DNA from: Desmodesmus armatus
Lineage: Eukaryota > Chlorophyta > Chlorophyceae > Sphaeropleales > Scenedesmaceae
Direction of reading: 5' to 3'
Assembly (NCBI GenBank): GCA_007449985.2
Contig: VIIQ02000157.1
Span: 62,001-126,000 of the forward strand
DNA length: 64,000 nt
Shown here in pieces: positions 33,301 to 46,276 of the stretch. Position numbers and translations under genes: made by a program. The number at the start of each line of letters is the position of its first letter. Position 1 is the stretch's first letter. A model generated the notes under the pieces. The model was not told where the DNA came from. It made no database searches and saw nothing but the letters and a program-made list of their open reading frames with translations.

Positions 33301-36300
33301 GTCCCGCCCGTAGTGCCTCCGCCCTTCATCCCACAAGTGAGGCCAGTGCTGTAGTGCGGCGGTTGCGAACCGCTGTGTTTGACCAGCAATGCAGTGTCAC
33401 GGCCAGACTTGCAACCGGAAGTGATGGCAGGCTTTCACTCCGGCTGAATCTGCATGTGTTGACATCACAAGGGCATGGCTGTCACAGTGTGGCGCCATAC
33501 ATGGCAACATGCATGCGCCAGGGTGGTGGTGGGCCACTTCGCATGCAACCTTCTATGCATGCAGCCTGTGTCAAAGCCAAAGTCAGCAGGGGCGGCTTTC
33601 TGAGCAGGGCTTGGCAAGTGTTGTACGTAACCGGGTGACCACAACCCCAATTGTGACACTTACCACCTGGACTGTGCTGCTTTGTCTTGTGTGTGTGCCT
33701 GCTTGATGACACAGCCTGTCATCCCACCCCAGGTGGTCCCTCCCCCTGCCATCACACTTGTGGTCCCGCAACAACCTCAGGTCAACCCTGTAGTGGTGCC
33801 GCCACCACAGCCGGTGAGTCAACTGCACCACCACATTTGCCCGCACTTCTTTCTAACATGGGTTTCCGCCTCTACTGCTGGATGAACACGAGCTGTCACA
33901 CAACAGCTGCACCTGCTGGGCTGTCCTGTGGCTGGGTCAACAGCAGTGGAGTCCCTCAGGAGGTGGGGGAAGGAAGATTTCCCTTGCCAAACTGTGCTGA
34001 TGAGGGTGGAGACTGTGTCTCGAGTTTCCTGTACTGCTCTTTCCTGCTGCAAGATTCAACTTGGGTGTATGTTGAATGTGCGCTGCACACAACCTGTTCC
34101 CTCAGCATGTATGTTTCCCTCTGCCTGTCCTTAGGCAATCCAGCCCGTGCCGCAGCCGGCGGTGCCTCCGCCCACCATCACCCTAGTCATGCCCACGCCG
34201 CCTGCTGCTGCGCCCCAGCCAGCGCCACCTGCCAACCAGCCAGCACCCGCACCGCCAGGACCTGCAGGTAGGCTTGCCTGTGCAATTCAGTAAGCTAGTG
34301 CATGAAGGCGTGTTGACATATGCCCAAATCAACCGGGCAAACCCCAGACGCAACTGAGGTGGCAAGTACAAAACGGTCAATGGCCCATTATGATCACGTA
34401 ACCCACCACACATTTTGCATCATCTCAATCCTGCCCATGCGTCCTGTGCGTCCTGCCTGACATTTCCACAGGCACAAACCAGCCAGCTACCAACACCCCA
34501 CCAGCCGGTGGCGGCTCAGCTCCATTTGCAACACCAGCAGGCCCTGCAGGTCCAGCACCACCACCAGCACCGGCAGCATCAGCAGGAGGGTCGGCAGGAG
34601 GGTCAGCAGCATCAGCACCTTCTGGCTCAGGCAGCGGTGACTCAGCAGCAGGTCAGGGGCCGCCAGCACTGGCCTCAAACAGCAGCGGAGGGGCCGCGCC
34701 TGACAGCAGCACCACGGCGAGTGCACCACTCGCCAGATATGTGGCGCCAGTGCTGCCGACGGCTGCACCGCAGCCGCTGTCAGTCAGCATTACTAGTGTT
34801 GGAGGGTACCAGGTATGTGAAGCGGTCCGTGGGTGGGTGGCAGGGGGGAGTGTGCAGCAGTGCGTGGGTGGGTGGCAGGGAGGAGGAGGACAGACAAGCG
34901 GAGAGGGAAGTTTTGACATCCACAAGAGGATGGGAGAGAGGAAGGAAGAAGGGGTGCAGGGCGGCAGTCAGTCACTCCCGTTTTGTGTGTTGAGGAGCAC
35001 GCTGTGCAGGCAAAGTTGCACATGGCATTCAGACTGCACAGAGTGGGCTCAAATAGCGACATAAACATTGAGTTCAGCACACATGCACATTGAGTTCAGC
35101 TTACTTTGAACCTTCATTGATCCAGGGAAGTAGACTGCGCCAATACACGCACAGACGTGTTGCATGGCTGCCGGGGCTGTCGGTGCCGGCACCAAGCCGT
35201 ATACACAAACACCACCCATGCCATGCTCATATACCGGCTTTGCTGCTCATCTCCTGTGTCCTCCTGCCCTGCCTGCCTGCCATCCTGGCCGCAGATCAAC
35301 CGGGCCGGTTCCATCTGGTCAGCCCGCACCAGCAGCTCCCCAGAGCAGCTGTTCCTGCGATCCCAGTCCAGCAGCCGTGTCACATTCACCGTGAACTACC
35401 AGAAGGCCAGCCTGTCCACCGGGGCTTACGTAATGGGCTCCATCTCCATTTCTAATCCCAACCCGCAGGTCGCGAGCGTGCCGGGGCTTGCGATCACGGT
35501 GGCAGGGCAGGGCGGCGGCAGCGGCACTGCAAGGAACGGGGCCAGGCAGAGTGCGAATTCGATGGAGGCACAGGTGGATTGCGTCTCTGGCCAGGCCAAC
35601 CAGCGGAATACCGTAGGATTCAAAGTGCCGAGCGGAGGCAGCATCACCTGCACGTGAGTGGGGTTCTGTTTTGGGTTCAGGTTCTTGCGGTTGTTGGTTC
35701 CAAGGCTAGTCGGGTTTGGGTTGTTGGGTTGCCTAGCCTCAAGAGCAGTCCACGCAGCCGAGTGCCCGGCATCGTTTGTGGCATCACTCACACTGCTGTC
35801 TCAAAGCCACATGCTTCGACACCACCTTGAGGGATAGGTGGTATACCTCATCAGCTGTTGGGTGTCATCCTCACGCCCTTCATACCATTCGTGCACCACA
35901 CAATACCCTCACACTCACTACCCCACACACTACCCTCGCAGGTTCATCACGCAGCTCCCCAACTTCAGCAGCAGCAGCGACGGCGGCACCATCACAGCAG
36001 CAGTCAACTCCATCACACTGGGGGCATCAGGTGCAGTGACAGGACCAGGCAGCTCCACCGAGACTACACCATGGTCCTTCGCACCCAGCCCGATTGCCGC
36101 TGCCGGGGACTGTGCAAGAGTGACGGCGTCCGTCACACCCACCAACGATAGGCTGCAGGTACGTAAGCGCTGTCGATATGTGTGTGTGCATGGCTTGGCT
36201 GTTGTCGTGAAAGTTGTGCGCCCAAATGACTCCCTGACGGCTGACCTGGTGCCTGATGATCTTTGATACAACCAAAGCATGTAGTCCTTTCTTCATACCC

Positions 36301-39300
36301 AAAGCAATACATGTGATTGTGATAGCAAACTTCAAGCGCTGTCGTCAACAAGAGCCGTTCGTTGTGTCCCGTTTTCTGTCAACTGCAGGTGGTTGGCCCA
36401 ACAGACTCCCTAACGGGTGAGATGGTGCCGGCAGCTGGCAAGGTCATCTGCAGTGGTGCAACTTACAGCTTCTCTGGGGAGTTTGGTCCCATTGGCTCAA
36501 AGCAGGGCCGCAGGTGTGGCGCACATGTAAGTGGGTTGGACTGCAGGGAGGGTGGCTGAGTGCGAACTTAGAGGGGGACAAGAATGCAGAAGAGGTTGGT
36601 CACAGGCAGAGGGGAAGGGCAATGGTCAAGGCTGGCGGTTTGCGCGTTCGAAAGGGGGTTCCCTGTTGAAAGCTTGTGCACACATTTGCTCCTCAGAAAC
36701 CCAAGTCGCGCTGACTGGTGTCTAGAAAGGCACCCAGTCCCCACATTCCTTCCTCTACCACGGTGTACAGGATTGAACTGCATTCGTACAGGCAGCACAT
36801 GCACTATACTATGTGCTGCTCCCAACACGCTGCTTGCGCCCTGCAGGTGATCCTGAGTGCAACAGCACGGCCCCAGGGTTCCGGCCTGTCCACAGCAACT
36901 GCCCGTGGTACCACCGTGGTCCCCATTGACGAGCCGGACTGCCAGAAGGGTGGAGATGCTGCCACATCTGCAGACAGCAGCGACAACGGCAACCCTGCAG
37001 TACAGGTCCTGAAGGTGAGGGGGGTCTAGAAATAGTTATCTTGGGGCCGTAAAAATTGGATGTGTGCTGCAACAGCCGGATATGCACTGCTGGATCTTGT
37101 GTGCTCGTGTCGGTGCACGCTGCTTTGTACTTCTGACCTCAGTATTCCTGTTTCTCCGCATGTCTGCCTGTCGTGGTAATCTCCAACAGTTTGGGCTTTT
37201 TGTGGCTGGCTGACATGCTTGTAGGTGGGTGTTGCTGACCTGGCGCCAACCAGCGTGACCGAGTATGCCTGGAGGGTGAAGTTGGCGATGAAGCCACCAA
37301 AGGACCCCGTGAAGTTCAGCGAGAATGCCACAGTGAAGTCCGAGGTTGAGGTAAGGGCTGAGTTGCATCAGCATCTGAGAGTGGAATTGTTGCTTTGCAA
37401 GAGTCACCACCAACTTCCTGCAGCAAGTCTGGCCATGGCCTGCAGGGTAGTGCCGCATGTTCTGAGGTGCTTGGCAATAGCGCAACGGTTCAGCAGTGAC
37501 CACAGATCCTGCTTCCAGCAATGCAGATCCACACATCAGCACATGCAACACACCATCATATGCCGCACATATTGGTGTAGATGAATGACATTGGCTGCAG
37601 TGCAGTCTGCAAGCCTGCCTATGGGCAGCAAATCCACCTTGCACCCACTGCACCCCTGCACTGTGGCCATTGCACCCATCGCTGCGTCGTCGTGCGCCGG
37701 TTGCCGCTGCTGCCACACTGCTGCAGGTCACGAGGTCTGTCAGCAGTTCCACCCGCCGCCTGTCTGGGACTGTCAACATAGAGAATTCCAGCGACAGACC
37801 CTTTACAATTTTGGAGGTCAGGGTCAACGCCACACTTGCTGTCAGGAGGCGCCGCAGCACCAGCAGCACCACTGGCAACAGGCGAGCAGACAACAGCGGC
37901 AGCAGTGACAGACAACCTGCAAGCCGGGGCCTGCGGCGGCTGCTGCGGCTGTTGCAGCAGGGTGTTGGCCGCCAAACCCGGCTGCCACCCCCAAAAGCCC
38001 AGCTGCTGGTGCTGCCAATGCTGCCAAAGAGCGGGCTATGGCTGTGAATGGCCCTACAGCTAGCTCTGCCAGACAGCAGTCAGGGGATGGTGACAGCGCC
38101 TTGGACCTGTTCAGTGTAATGCTGGGCAGGCCTGGAGGGCCCGCTGACAACAGGAATTCTGCAAGTACCACCACCACCAACAGCAGCAGCAGCACCAACA
38201 GAGGAAACAGCCCCAGCCCAGCCCCTGGCAGCAGCAGCAGCAGCAGACCTCCTGCCCCTACCGGCCCATCTGTCGCTGCAACTGTGACATGTCCAACGGA
38301 CAGGAGCGGCGCGATCGCGCTGCCGGCGGCTACCAGGCGAGGCGGGGGTTCAAATCCCAGCAGTGTCAGTTGCAAGTTCACAGTGACCATGCCCCCGCAA
38401 GCCACCCTGGCAACAACTGGCAGGCTGCAGGTGGTGGTGGTGGCGAGGCCAGCAGCTGGTGGCAGCGACAGCCGCGGCGGCAGCAGCAGAGACAACAACA
38501 GCAGCAGTGCTGTCGGGCGTGTGCGGGGCGAGGGGCCCTTCGCTCTGAAGGACAGGTATGGTGATGGGCTGTTGGTCCTCAAAGGGCTGAGCAGCCTCTT
38601 GGGCCCTGCAAGTTGGGGCTTTGTGGTGTGGCTGGCAGCAGTGGAATGGCAATGCAAGACTCATGCCAGTCACTGACTCCAGGGCACAGTTGCAAGCGAA
38701 GGCAGCTGCGCTAGCCGTTATGTCTTTGCAATGCGAACGGCTGACTTGCTGTTTGGTTGTTATGGCACATGCATGTGCAACTCGTTATCACAATCTGGCC
38801 TGCCTGTATGGAGCATCTTGCTGAGCCGACTTGTGCCTTCGCGCGTGTCACTGCCTGTTCCATCTGTGCAGCAAGCCGCAGACTGTTGGCTCCTGCGCCC
38901 GCATCACCGTCGCACCAGCAGCCCAGCAGCTGGCTCCAAACCCCAGTAACTTACTGAGGCTGCGGGCCACACCTGCGCCCACGCAGTCTGAGGGCAGGAA
39001 CAGGCCGCAGCAGAGCCCGCCTGCCGCCCCTGACAGCCAGCAGATCTGTGACAGCACCAACTATGCCTACGATGAACTCGTGGGGCCAGTGAGCAGCGAT
39101 GCGTGTGGCTCGTATCAGGTGAGATGGCCACCTCACATGGGCTGTTGGGGGTACACACACAGAAACCACTATTACATCATGGCGCTGCTGCATGCAGGCC
39201 GGCGTTTGTGCGACCTTTGAATCTCCAGCACTTGCGCAATGCCTGTGCCTTCCTGTAAATGATTGTGGCAGCTGTCTATGCATGGTAGGGGCCCTCTAGG

Positions 39301-42157
39301 CAAGCCACCTCGCTATTGTGGCGGCAAGGACCACCCAGCCGTATGTTGAGCTGAGGGTGTGACACAGGGATGGCCCCTGAGTTGTCCATATGTCGGGCGC
39401 TTGCAACAGAAGCTTTGCGGCACCCACAGCACATATATTGCTCAAAAGCTTTGTGCCATTCAGGTAGTTGGCAAAGATCTCCAAGCTGCTCTCCACTCAA
39501 GCTCACAGTTGCTGGTGCATTTGGTATGCAGGTGGTCAGCCTTGCCACGGTAGAGCCCGAGGGTGCCTCCCAGGGCGCACAGCAGGTGTTGTCGTCAGCC
39601 AGCATCCCCTTCAACGGCTGCAACGGGACAGCAGCAGCGGTGCCGACCATCACCATCAATAGCCTCAAAATGATCAATTTCACAACCTTCACATGGACAC
39701 TCAACCAGTCAGCAGTCACATCCTCTCAGGTATGTGGTTTTGCTAAATCAACCTTGGCTTGCCCTCCAGGCCTTTCCCTTATGCAAGGACAGAAGAGGCA
39801 GACAGAGTGCACCGTGCCTTTGCCTGCGTGGCTGCTTGTATACTCCCTGCTGCATGCCCCATGAGCCGCTCCCCTCCCTACATGATGCTCAGGCACGCTC
39901 AGGACAATGAACAAACGTAGTTGGTAAGCCTGTCCTTGTTCTGTTTTCCTCCCAGGTGGCACTCATCCCTGTGACAAACGACACCAGCAGCAGCACGCAA
40001 GCCGGTAGCACCAGCAGCGGCACAGGCAACAACGCGACCAGCAGCAGCAGCTCTGCGCCCTCCGCAGCAGCATCAGCAGCCGCTGCATCGACTTCCACTG
40101 CAGCCGTGAATGTCAGTGCGTCTGCATACTTGCTGCGGACCGCGCCTGGCGTGCTGGTGATTCCGTCGGAGAGGGACGTGACCGAGAGTGTGACGTTGGT
40201 GACTGAGGTTACGAGGCTCCCTGGGGTGGAGAGCGGCTTGTTTGGACTAGAAGGGCAGGTGGTTGCATCTGCTCCAGGAAAGGAGCCCATGGAGGTTGCA
40301 GGTACGAGACAGTACAGTACAGTGCGGAACAGTAACGTACATTGCAGTGCAGTGGCGAAGGATACAGCGCCGTGCAGTACAGTGCATGTTTGCCAAGAGA
40401 GGGCCTGGAGGTTGCTTTGGGCTTGCTTGCGAACTGCGACTCCGCTTTCAAAGTTTGGTTTATGGGCGATGGCGGCTGCATTGGGCCCGTCAAGCACGTG
40501 GCAGAACAAATGAACACCGCCGCTACAAATCACCGCAACAGTGAGCGCAACTCCCAACACGCAACCTGGGCTATAAGCTGGCATGTCATTGCTTGTTGGA
40601 CCCTCCCTGCCAATGTTGTTCGCACCCGTAGGGTTGAAGGTTGCTGTAGCAAGGCCCGGCGACGTCTCGCCACTGCTCCTGGCCGCCATCTGTCCACCGC
40701 CTACCAGCAACAGCAGCAGCGGCAACAGCAGCAGAAGCGCCGGCAACACAGGCTCTGTGACCCTGCCAGCTGCCCCAGCGACTATCACCTGCACCTTCAA
40801 CTACACCACCTCTTCCCCAGCAGCTGGCCTGGTCGGGGGTGTTGTAGTGCTGCTAGCAGCATCCAGCAGCAGCGGCGGCAGCAGCGGCGGCAGCAATAGC
40901 AGCAGTAGTGCAGCCGACACCTCGACCCCTAGCTTCATCGGAGCAACACAGAGCTTCGGGTTTGCTGCAGACAACACAGCCGTCATCAAGCAGAACCTTG
41001 GGGACTGTGTCACAGCAGCGGAGCTGACCGGCATTGAGGCCCAGCAGGGAGAGGACCTGATGCTACCCCCTGCACGGACGCAGAATGATATCGGCCTGCC
41101 GCAACTCTGGAAGGCGGATGCGTCAGGTGCGTGGTGGATGGCTGGGCGATGGCTGCGTGGCTGCGTCTTGAGGAACGTTAGGGAAGCGGTGGTGTCAGGA
41201 GCAAGGTCAACCTGGGCAGTCAAGTGTCTACTGCCAACACTTGTCCCCTCCAGCGTGTTCTCATCAACATGCAGTCAACAAACATTTCGACCCCTGCTTG
41301 TTCTGCAGGCAAGAACGTGACCCTGTTGCCCAGCCCCAAGACCACCCGAGGCACCGGACTGTCTGACAAGACCCGCCTGTGTGAGAGCCGCACTCTCAAC
41401 GTCACCCTGCAGTTTGGACCATTCACCAACAGGACATGCGGCACAGACAGCCAGGTATGCAATTTATGCAGTGCTGGTGTGTGTTGGTACCGTGTTCAGC
41501 AGTCTACCATGACCGGTGGCGCTAGCGGTATTGGGTTGTCGAGCTTCTGCCAACACTGCTTGTGTGTTCAGCTCAGGCTTATGGGATGTAGTCATCGTCA
41601 GTCAATATCGATGCAAGCGTACGCAAGGGGCATGCAGGTACAGGGCAGCCAAGCACACTGCTTTCCTGGCAGACAGAATTGATGGCATGGGCAGCGCTGT
41701 ACACCACTCCATTCACATCATCGTTGTTATTGCTTTCTGCCATTTCTGTCTGGGTGTGCAGTTCTTTGCTGCAGCACGTGTGGCCCCGACTCCCCTGCAG
41801 CCCAAGGGCCTCACCAGGGAGTTTGTGCTGCCGCTGGAAGTGCCCTGCTCCGCCTCGGGCAGCAGCGGCGGCGGCGGCGGCAGAACGGGCCGCAACAACA
41901 GCACCGGTGCGTTTTTCCGGCCCACTCAAGAGGAGAACAGCGGTGCCGGCAACGAGCGAGGGATGCAAGCAGAAAGCAGCGGCGACGGCGGGGGTGACAA
42001 GCAGGATGGGTCTGCACCAAGCAGCAGGAGAGGCACAGACAGTAGGAGTGGGGGTCAAGGCGGTGAGATCAAGGGCAGCATACGTGGCAGCCCTGCCTCC
42101 GATGCTGCTGTGGCTGAACAGGAGGGCCGCCCTGATGGCGCCGATGCAGCAGACTGA
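27359..42157 (+). CDS. Giant modular secreted matrix / cell-wall protein, 23 exons
   Basis: Exons end-to-end: 27359-27580, 27990-28121, 30606-30724, 31227-31314, 31592-31684, 32327-32368, 32757-32882, 33163-33336, 33715-33813, 34135-34267, 34472-34812, 35295-35653, 35942-36158, 36389-36526, 36847-37014, 37225-37350, 37727-38555, 38872-39118, 39532-39729, 39956-40301, 40632-41126, 41309-41454, 41762-42157. This is about 1,730 residues. A signal peptide ends at ...LLAGPCQA. Four homologous modules follow. Each has a Trp-led beta block (YTW, SIW, YAW, FTW) with GxIxVxN strands, a G(D/E/S)C turn, an LC/IC...CG pair and a closing A..P...C strand. Modules 1 and 2 are split by a Pro-rich linker (VVPPPFIP, PAPPANQPAPAPP) like hydroxyproline-rich wall glycoproteins. 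Exon 17 needs a 41-nt intron (about 37961-38001) or one missing base to stay in frame. Exact function is unknown; an extracellular matrix role is inferred. Confidence 0.75.
28535..28684 (+). ncRNA. Candidate intronic hairpin RNA 1
   Basis: Left arm 28535-28610 pairs with right arm 28614-28684 across a 3-nt loop. The pairing is broken only by a 5-nt bulge (TCGCC in the left arm) and two changes. In a plus-sense transcript both changes are G-U wobbles; on the opposite strand they would be A-C clashes. It lies in intron 2 of the matrix-protein gene, in the sense direction. The hairpin is certain; that it is a functional RNA is inference. Confidence 0.65.
28920..29066 (+). ncRNA. Candidate intronic hairpin RNA 2
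   Basis: 28920-28971 pairs with 29014-29066 over 52 bp with a single one-base bulge (AACCTT against AACCCTT). The 42-nt spacer has some internal pairing of its own. It is in the same intron as hairpin 1, with unrelated sequence. Confidence 0.62.
29444..29599 (+). ncRNA. Candidate intronic hairpin RNA 3
   Basis: 29444-29509 pairs with 29534-29599 over about 66 bp with four differences (one is a G-U in the plus-sense RNA) and a 24-nt loop. It is in the same intron as the other hairpins, with unrelated sequence. The spaced mismatches resemble microRNA precursors, but this cannot be proved from sequence. Confidence 0.62.
29997..30117 (+). ncRNA. Candidate intronic hairpin RNA 4
   Basis: 29997-30055 pairs with 30059-30117 over 59 bp across a 3-nt loop with six differences, two of them G-U wobbles in plus-sense RNA. 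It is the most diverged, hence perhaps the oldest, of the four hairpins in this intron. Confidence 0.62.
30431..30649 (+). repeat. 119-bp tandem duplication over the exon 3 acceptor
   Basis: About 100 bp starting at 30431 recur at 30550. They are almost identical, differing only near the end (CCCCGGGCAC against CCCCTGGCAA). Each copy includes the intron end, a GTGTGCAG acceptor and the start of exon 3 (GDRVLLSTNAVCTPG). The second copy continues as the real exon. The first could act as an in-frame 57-nt exon (30487-30543) with a weak GTTGGT donor. Confidence 0.85.
31971..32221. mobile_element. MITE-like element in intron 5 of the matrix-protein gene
   Basis: The 251-bp unit is bounded by terminal inverted repeats 31971-32010 and 32182-32221, which match at 38 of 40 positions and begin GGGTAGCGTTTTTTTGAAA. 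The interior has no transposase, only four C-tract blocks of the form TTGCTCCCCCC. TGTG occurs on both flanks but is offset by one base, so the target-site duplication is unclear. Size, long terminal repeats and lack of coding fit a non-autonomous DNA transposon. Confidence 0.75.
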
Positions 42158-45100
42158 CCGTGTGCTGGGTGACACTCCTTGGTGGCTAGATCGGGAGGAC
42201 TGGAGCACCCAGAAGCACCATCATAGCCTTGATCTCACGCAACAGCAGCTGTGCTGGCTGTGCACGGCTGTTGCAACTCAGGACCTGTTGTGTGTCTTGC
42301 GTGTGTGGATGCAAGTGCGCTCCTCGCGTGTCTCTTTTGGTGTATATGTGTATGTGTGTTTGTGTGGTGGTGTTGTGTGTGTGGGGAGGGGGGGAGGGGG
42401 GAGGGTGAGTTCATAGGATGATGGGGCTGTGCCAGCAGTCATGACATTCTGCTTGCTGCCATGTCACCGCATGCAACTGTCTGTGTGTGGCTGTGTGTTG
42501 TATGACGTTGTCTATATGACTTGTGCTTCACTTTTCCTGGCTTGTACACAAGCAGAGAGCAGGTCGTCAGCACACTGCAAGCATGCGCATGCTGCTGCGG
42601 AGTGGGCAGGGGTACAGTGCTTGCCAAGTTGCATCTGGGGGTCAAGATGCAACTGCGTGCAGGCAAGGGAGCTGGCTGGATCTGTGTCTTGACTTCAGCA
42701 CGCCCCTCCATTTTACTGACACAGCACATGCCATGTGACTTGCTCTTCTTCAAAGTGTCAGTGTGACAAGGATACGAGACCTCACACCGTCAATGCCCTT
42801 CTGTGGTTGTACTATAAGATGGTGACTGGTCTCGCAGTGTTGAATGGGGCTTGAGGGGCGAATTACTACTCAGCTTGCTTCTGCAGGGCATTACTACTCA
42901 GCTTCGCTTGTTGGCCCAACCCCGCAGCGAGGTGCTGTTTGGGTGTCCAGGGAGGGGTATAAAAGTCGACAGCCTCAGGGGTTTGAGCTGTGTCAGTGAC
43001 ACTCTTGCAGCTTGAACCCTGCAAGTTCATACGTGTAAGTACGTGTATACAGCCTGGCCGGTTTGTGAGACTGTTAGCAGCCGGGTTGGCCCTACTGTGG
43101 CTGAAATGTGTTTCTCAGGCCTCCTGTGGGGCACATGTGTGTGCCACTGCGACAGTGTGGGTGTCTCGTCAGGGGACCCCGCTGTGTTGGGCATGCCTGA
43201 TCTGATGTCAAGTGGGGACAAGTACCTGTTTGGGGCAAGAGGGTGGGGGGTCTGTCAAGCAACAACGGTTGTTGTGTTCATCTGTTGTACCCTGTCTGAT
43301 AGTGTACACCTGTTGCAGGATGCTATGTGTGTGGTACGTCTGGTGTGCTGTGACGTGATCATTTGCACGAAGGATGCTCTGCCGTTCTGACAGCCACTTG
43401 CACTTCAAGTGTAAATAGGCTGGACGGCTTTTGCCTGGCGCGATCATAACCGCCACAGGACCTGACCTGAAATTTGAGCTACAAGTGTACCCGCTGCATG
43501 AGTCTCGTTTGGCTGCCACGCAATGTGCCACGGCTTTGTCGCAGCCTCAGATACCCAATGCTACCTACAGCTCTGGGTTGGACTGCTGGGGTTTTGGGGT
43601 GTTGAGCCTGGTGCAGCAGGTGTGGTTGATTTCTGGCCGGTGGTGTTGACAGTGGTCAGGGTGGGGCATGCCACTGCACTGTATGTCTAAACGTATCGGT
43701 GCAGTGGTTTGTTGTCTGCACATTCGTGTATCACCTGTGATAGGCTAGTAGCATCAGCTGTGATACAGTGCCACTCTGACTGTGATTTCCCTCCCCTGTT
43801 GTGATTTGTTTCCTGTCACAGCCCCCTGTATGGATTCAAAGATTGATGGCTACACCATCAACATATATCACAGATGCCTGCCATTCTGCCCATGGGATGC
43901 AATCCCGGAATGAATCATCCTAGATTGGCAGACATGAACAGACAAAGTGCTACTGGCGGTGTTCAAAGATCATTCGTGCATGAGGGAGTGCGGGGATGTT
44001 GCTGTGATATGTGTTGTGTGACGTGTGGTCAGCTGTTGGGCTGAACAAGCCTTGCGATCTGTCTGTTTGCATCGGTCCTGCCTTTGGCGTTATGGTAACT
44101 CTGTCAAATGGTATGTCACCCAAGTGCGGCAAGATGATGATAGCACTTTACATGTGGCGAATATCCTGATGTTACCCAGCACCGACTAGCCCTACAAGCA
44201 GGTCACCGCTATTTCGACTCAAATGAAAAAATATGTGAGGTCTGAGAAGTTGTCCACAGTGGTCCCTGTCTCTGGCTGCGGCAGCAAGCTTGTTGAAGTG
44301 GTCAAAACATTTACAACACGTGTGTGGACGGGCAGAAAGGGTCAGGTAGCTGCATACACTCAATGGGATTGCAATAAATTACACAAGCGTCAATTGGCAT
44401 GCCTACCGTAGGCATACCAAGTATACTACCGTGTACACTACCGTGACGGCAATGTTGTGCAACACTGTGCATGCATGCAACGGTGGGCATGTTTGCCAGC
44501 AACATGCCCTACCCATGCGACCCATTAGGCATCCGAAAAAGTTTCAAGCTTTTTCAATGAAAAATAACTCATCCCTTGGAGACCACCAACCCTTGGAGAC
44601 CACAAACCACCACGCTGTAAACGACATGCAAAACATCACCTGTGTTGGGTGGCAGCATGCAAACCTGAGCGCTAGGCAAGCAGCCAGGTGCTGACCATTC
44701 TGCAAATGCTGATGGCACATCTGCTCAGCAGCGCAACAATTCCAGCACGCGCATGCTGGGAAGCCCGCTTCAAGCATTGATGGCGGCCCACAGCAGATGT
44801 GCAAAAGTGACAATGCACTTTTCCAGGCTTGGCTACCTGGCAGGTCACTGACCTGGGACGGTTCTATGTGCTCCTGACTGCTGGGTTCAGCAGCACGCAA
44901 GAGCACCCTGAGAGGCTTGACAATTTGCTGCCGTAACTGGCTCAATCCCCACACCGCCAGTGATCATACACATGCCATTTGCATGGCAACACACCATGTT
45001 TTTTTTGCAGCAGCACGGTTGCACACCAGCCCTGCCGGGAGGGGAATGCATGTCCTGGCGTCAGCTGTCACCACAGCCAGCTTGCGAGGAGGGGCAGCAG

Positions 45101-46276
45101 GGGCCGTGCTTGCAGTCGTGGTTGCCAGGGCACACAACAGCAACGCCATGATGATGAATGCCTGCTCAAGAAGCAGCACACAGCAGGCACATCAGCAACA
45201 CGATATGTATGAATTACAGCACCAAAACAGCCGCTGATGGCGGCAGAGTAGCAGCAACAGCACCAACGTGGCATGGTTTGGATTGGATGCAGCAGCATGA
45301 GTACTACTCCAGTGGGTGCCGGTAGTGCCAACAACACTGCCGGTGGCGTCGCGCTGCGCACAATGGATGTGTTGATGCGGCAGGCACCAAGCCGCGATTG
45401 AACGAAGCACGTCACTTTGAACATGTAACAACGACCCGATCGCCTACCTGGACACGCGTCATCGTAGGGGTCGTCGGCGGATGGGTTCGAGTGATGCGAG
45501 TGTATCTGGTGTGCGGAGAATGCATACTAAAATATTTGCGAGCTTCTTGTACCAGAGCTCAAGGTTGGCGCTGCGAAGGCCAGTCGACCTTCCGACGTCG
45601 AGGATGGACGGTGGCAAGTCGACCCACACAACCTTGGACGCTGAGTTGAACTGGCGCATAACATGCTTCAGGCCCTGTCAGCCTCGGCATGTTTGACACA
45701 GTAGCCGCAGCAACGACCGCAACTCCAAGCACCGGCATGACTACGTCAGTAGCAGATGTATTGCAGATCACCCAAGTATTAAGCCAACCGTTGGCCACTG
45801 CATGGCAATTGCACTAGCTCCACTCACGACGATGGCGTGCTGCTTAACCTGCTTGACCAACGTAAGCTCTTGTAGCCCCCTGCCCAAGTTAACGTGAGCT
45901 CTTGACCTGTGATTACAAACATAAGGTGTCCAGCTGCGCCACAAAACTGGGACACCCTTTCACGGAAAACGGACAACAGACGCTCACTGCCAGATGGCCC
46001 AAATGTGCACACTGTCTGGCAGCATGTAGGCTGCAAGTTTCAGCAAATCACAGATGGTTCACATGTGTGATGTGAGTTGCACGATACATCATTCAAATGC
46101 AGGTGAATGGTGACAACCGATCTGCCGTGTTCGTGCAGGTTTACACAGTTCAACGTAACTGGCCTCACGCAATCTGATAAGCTGCTGAACGGTTGAAAAA
46201 TCACAACAGTTGGGTTGACTGGACACACAACTTCTTTGACAGTGCCACAACACAAACCCCACGCAGCTTTGCAGTG
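42158..46276. other. Large region without a confident gene
   Basis: The first part is the 3' UTR of the matrix-protein gene; TGTAA at 43034-43038 is a candidate poly(A) signal. Beyond that, short open frames occur on both strands (for example minus-strand 45459-45659 and 44544-44954) with no clear domain, splice chain or start. TTACA at 46141-46145 (TGTAA on the minus strand) fits the 3' end of the LRR-hydrolase gene, 132 nt past its stop. Confidence 0.45.

Noticed and set aside
38346..38362. GGTTCAAATCC, a perfect tRNA B-box-like motif
   Set aside because: It lies inside coding exon 17 of the matrix-protein gene, with no A box, acceptor stem or anticodon arm around it.
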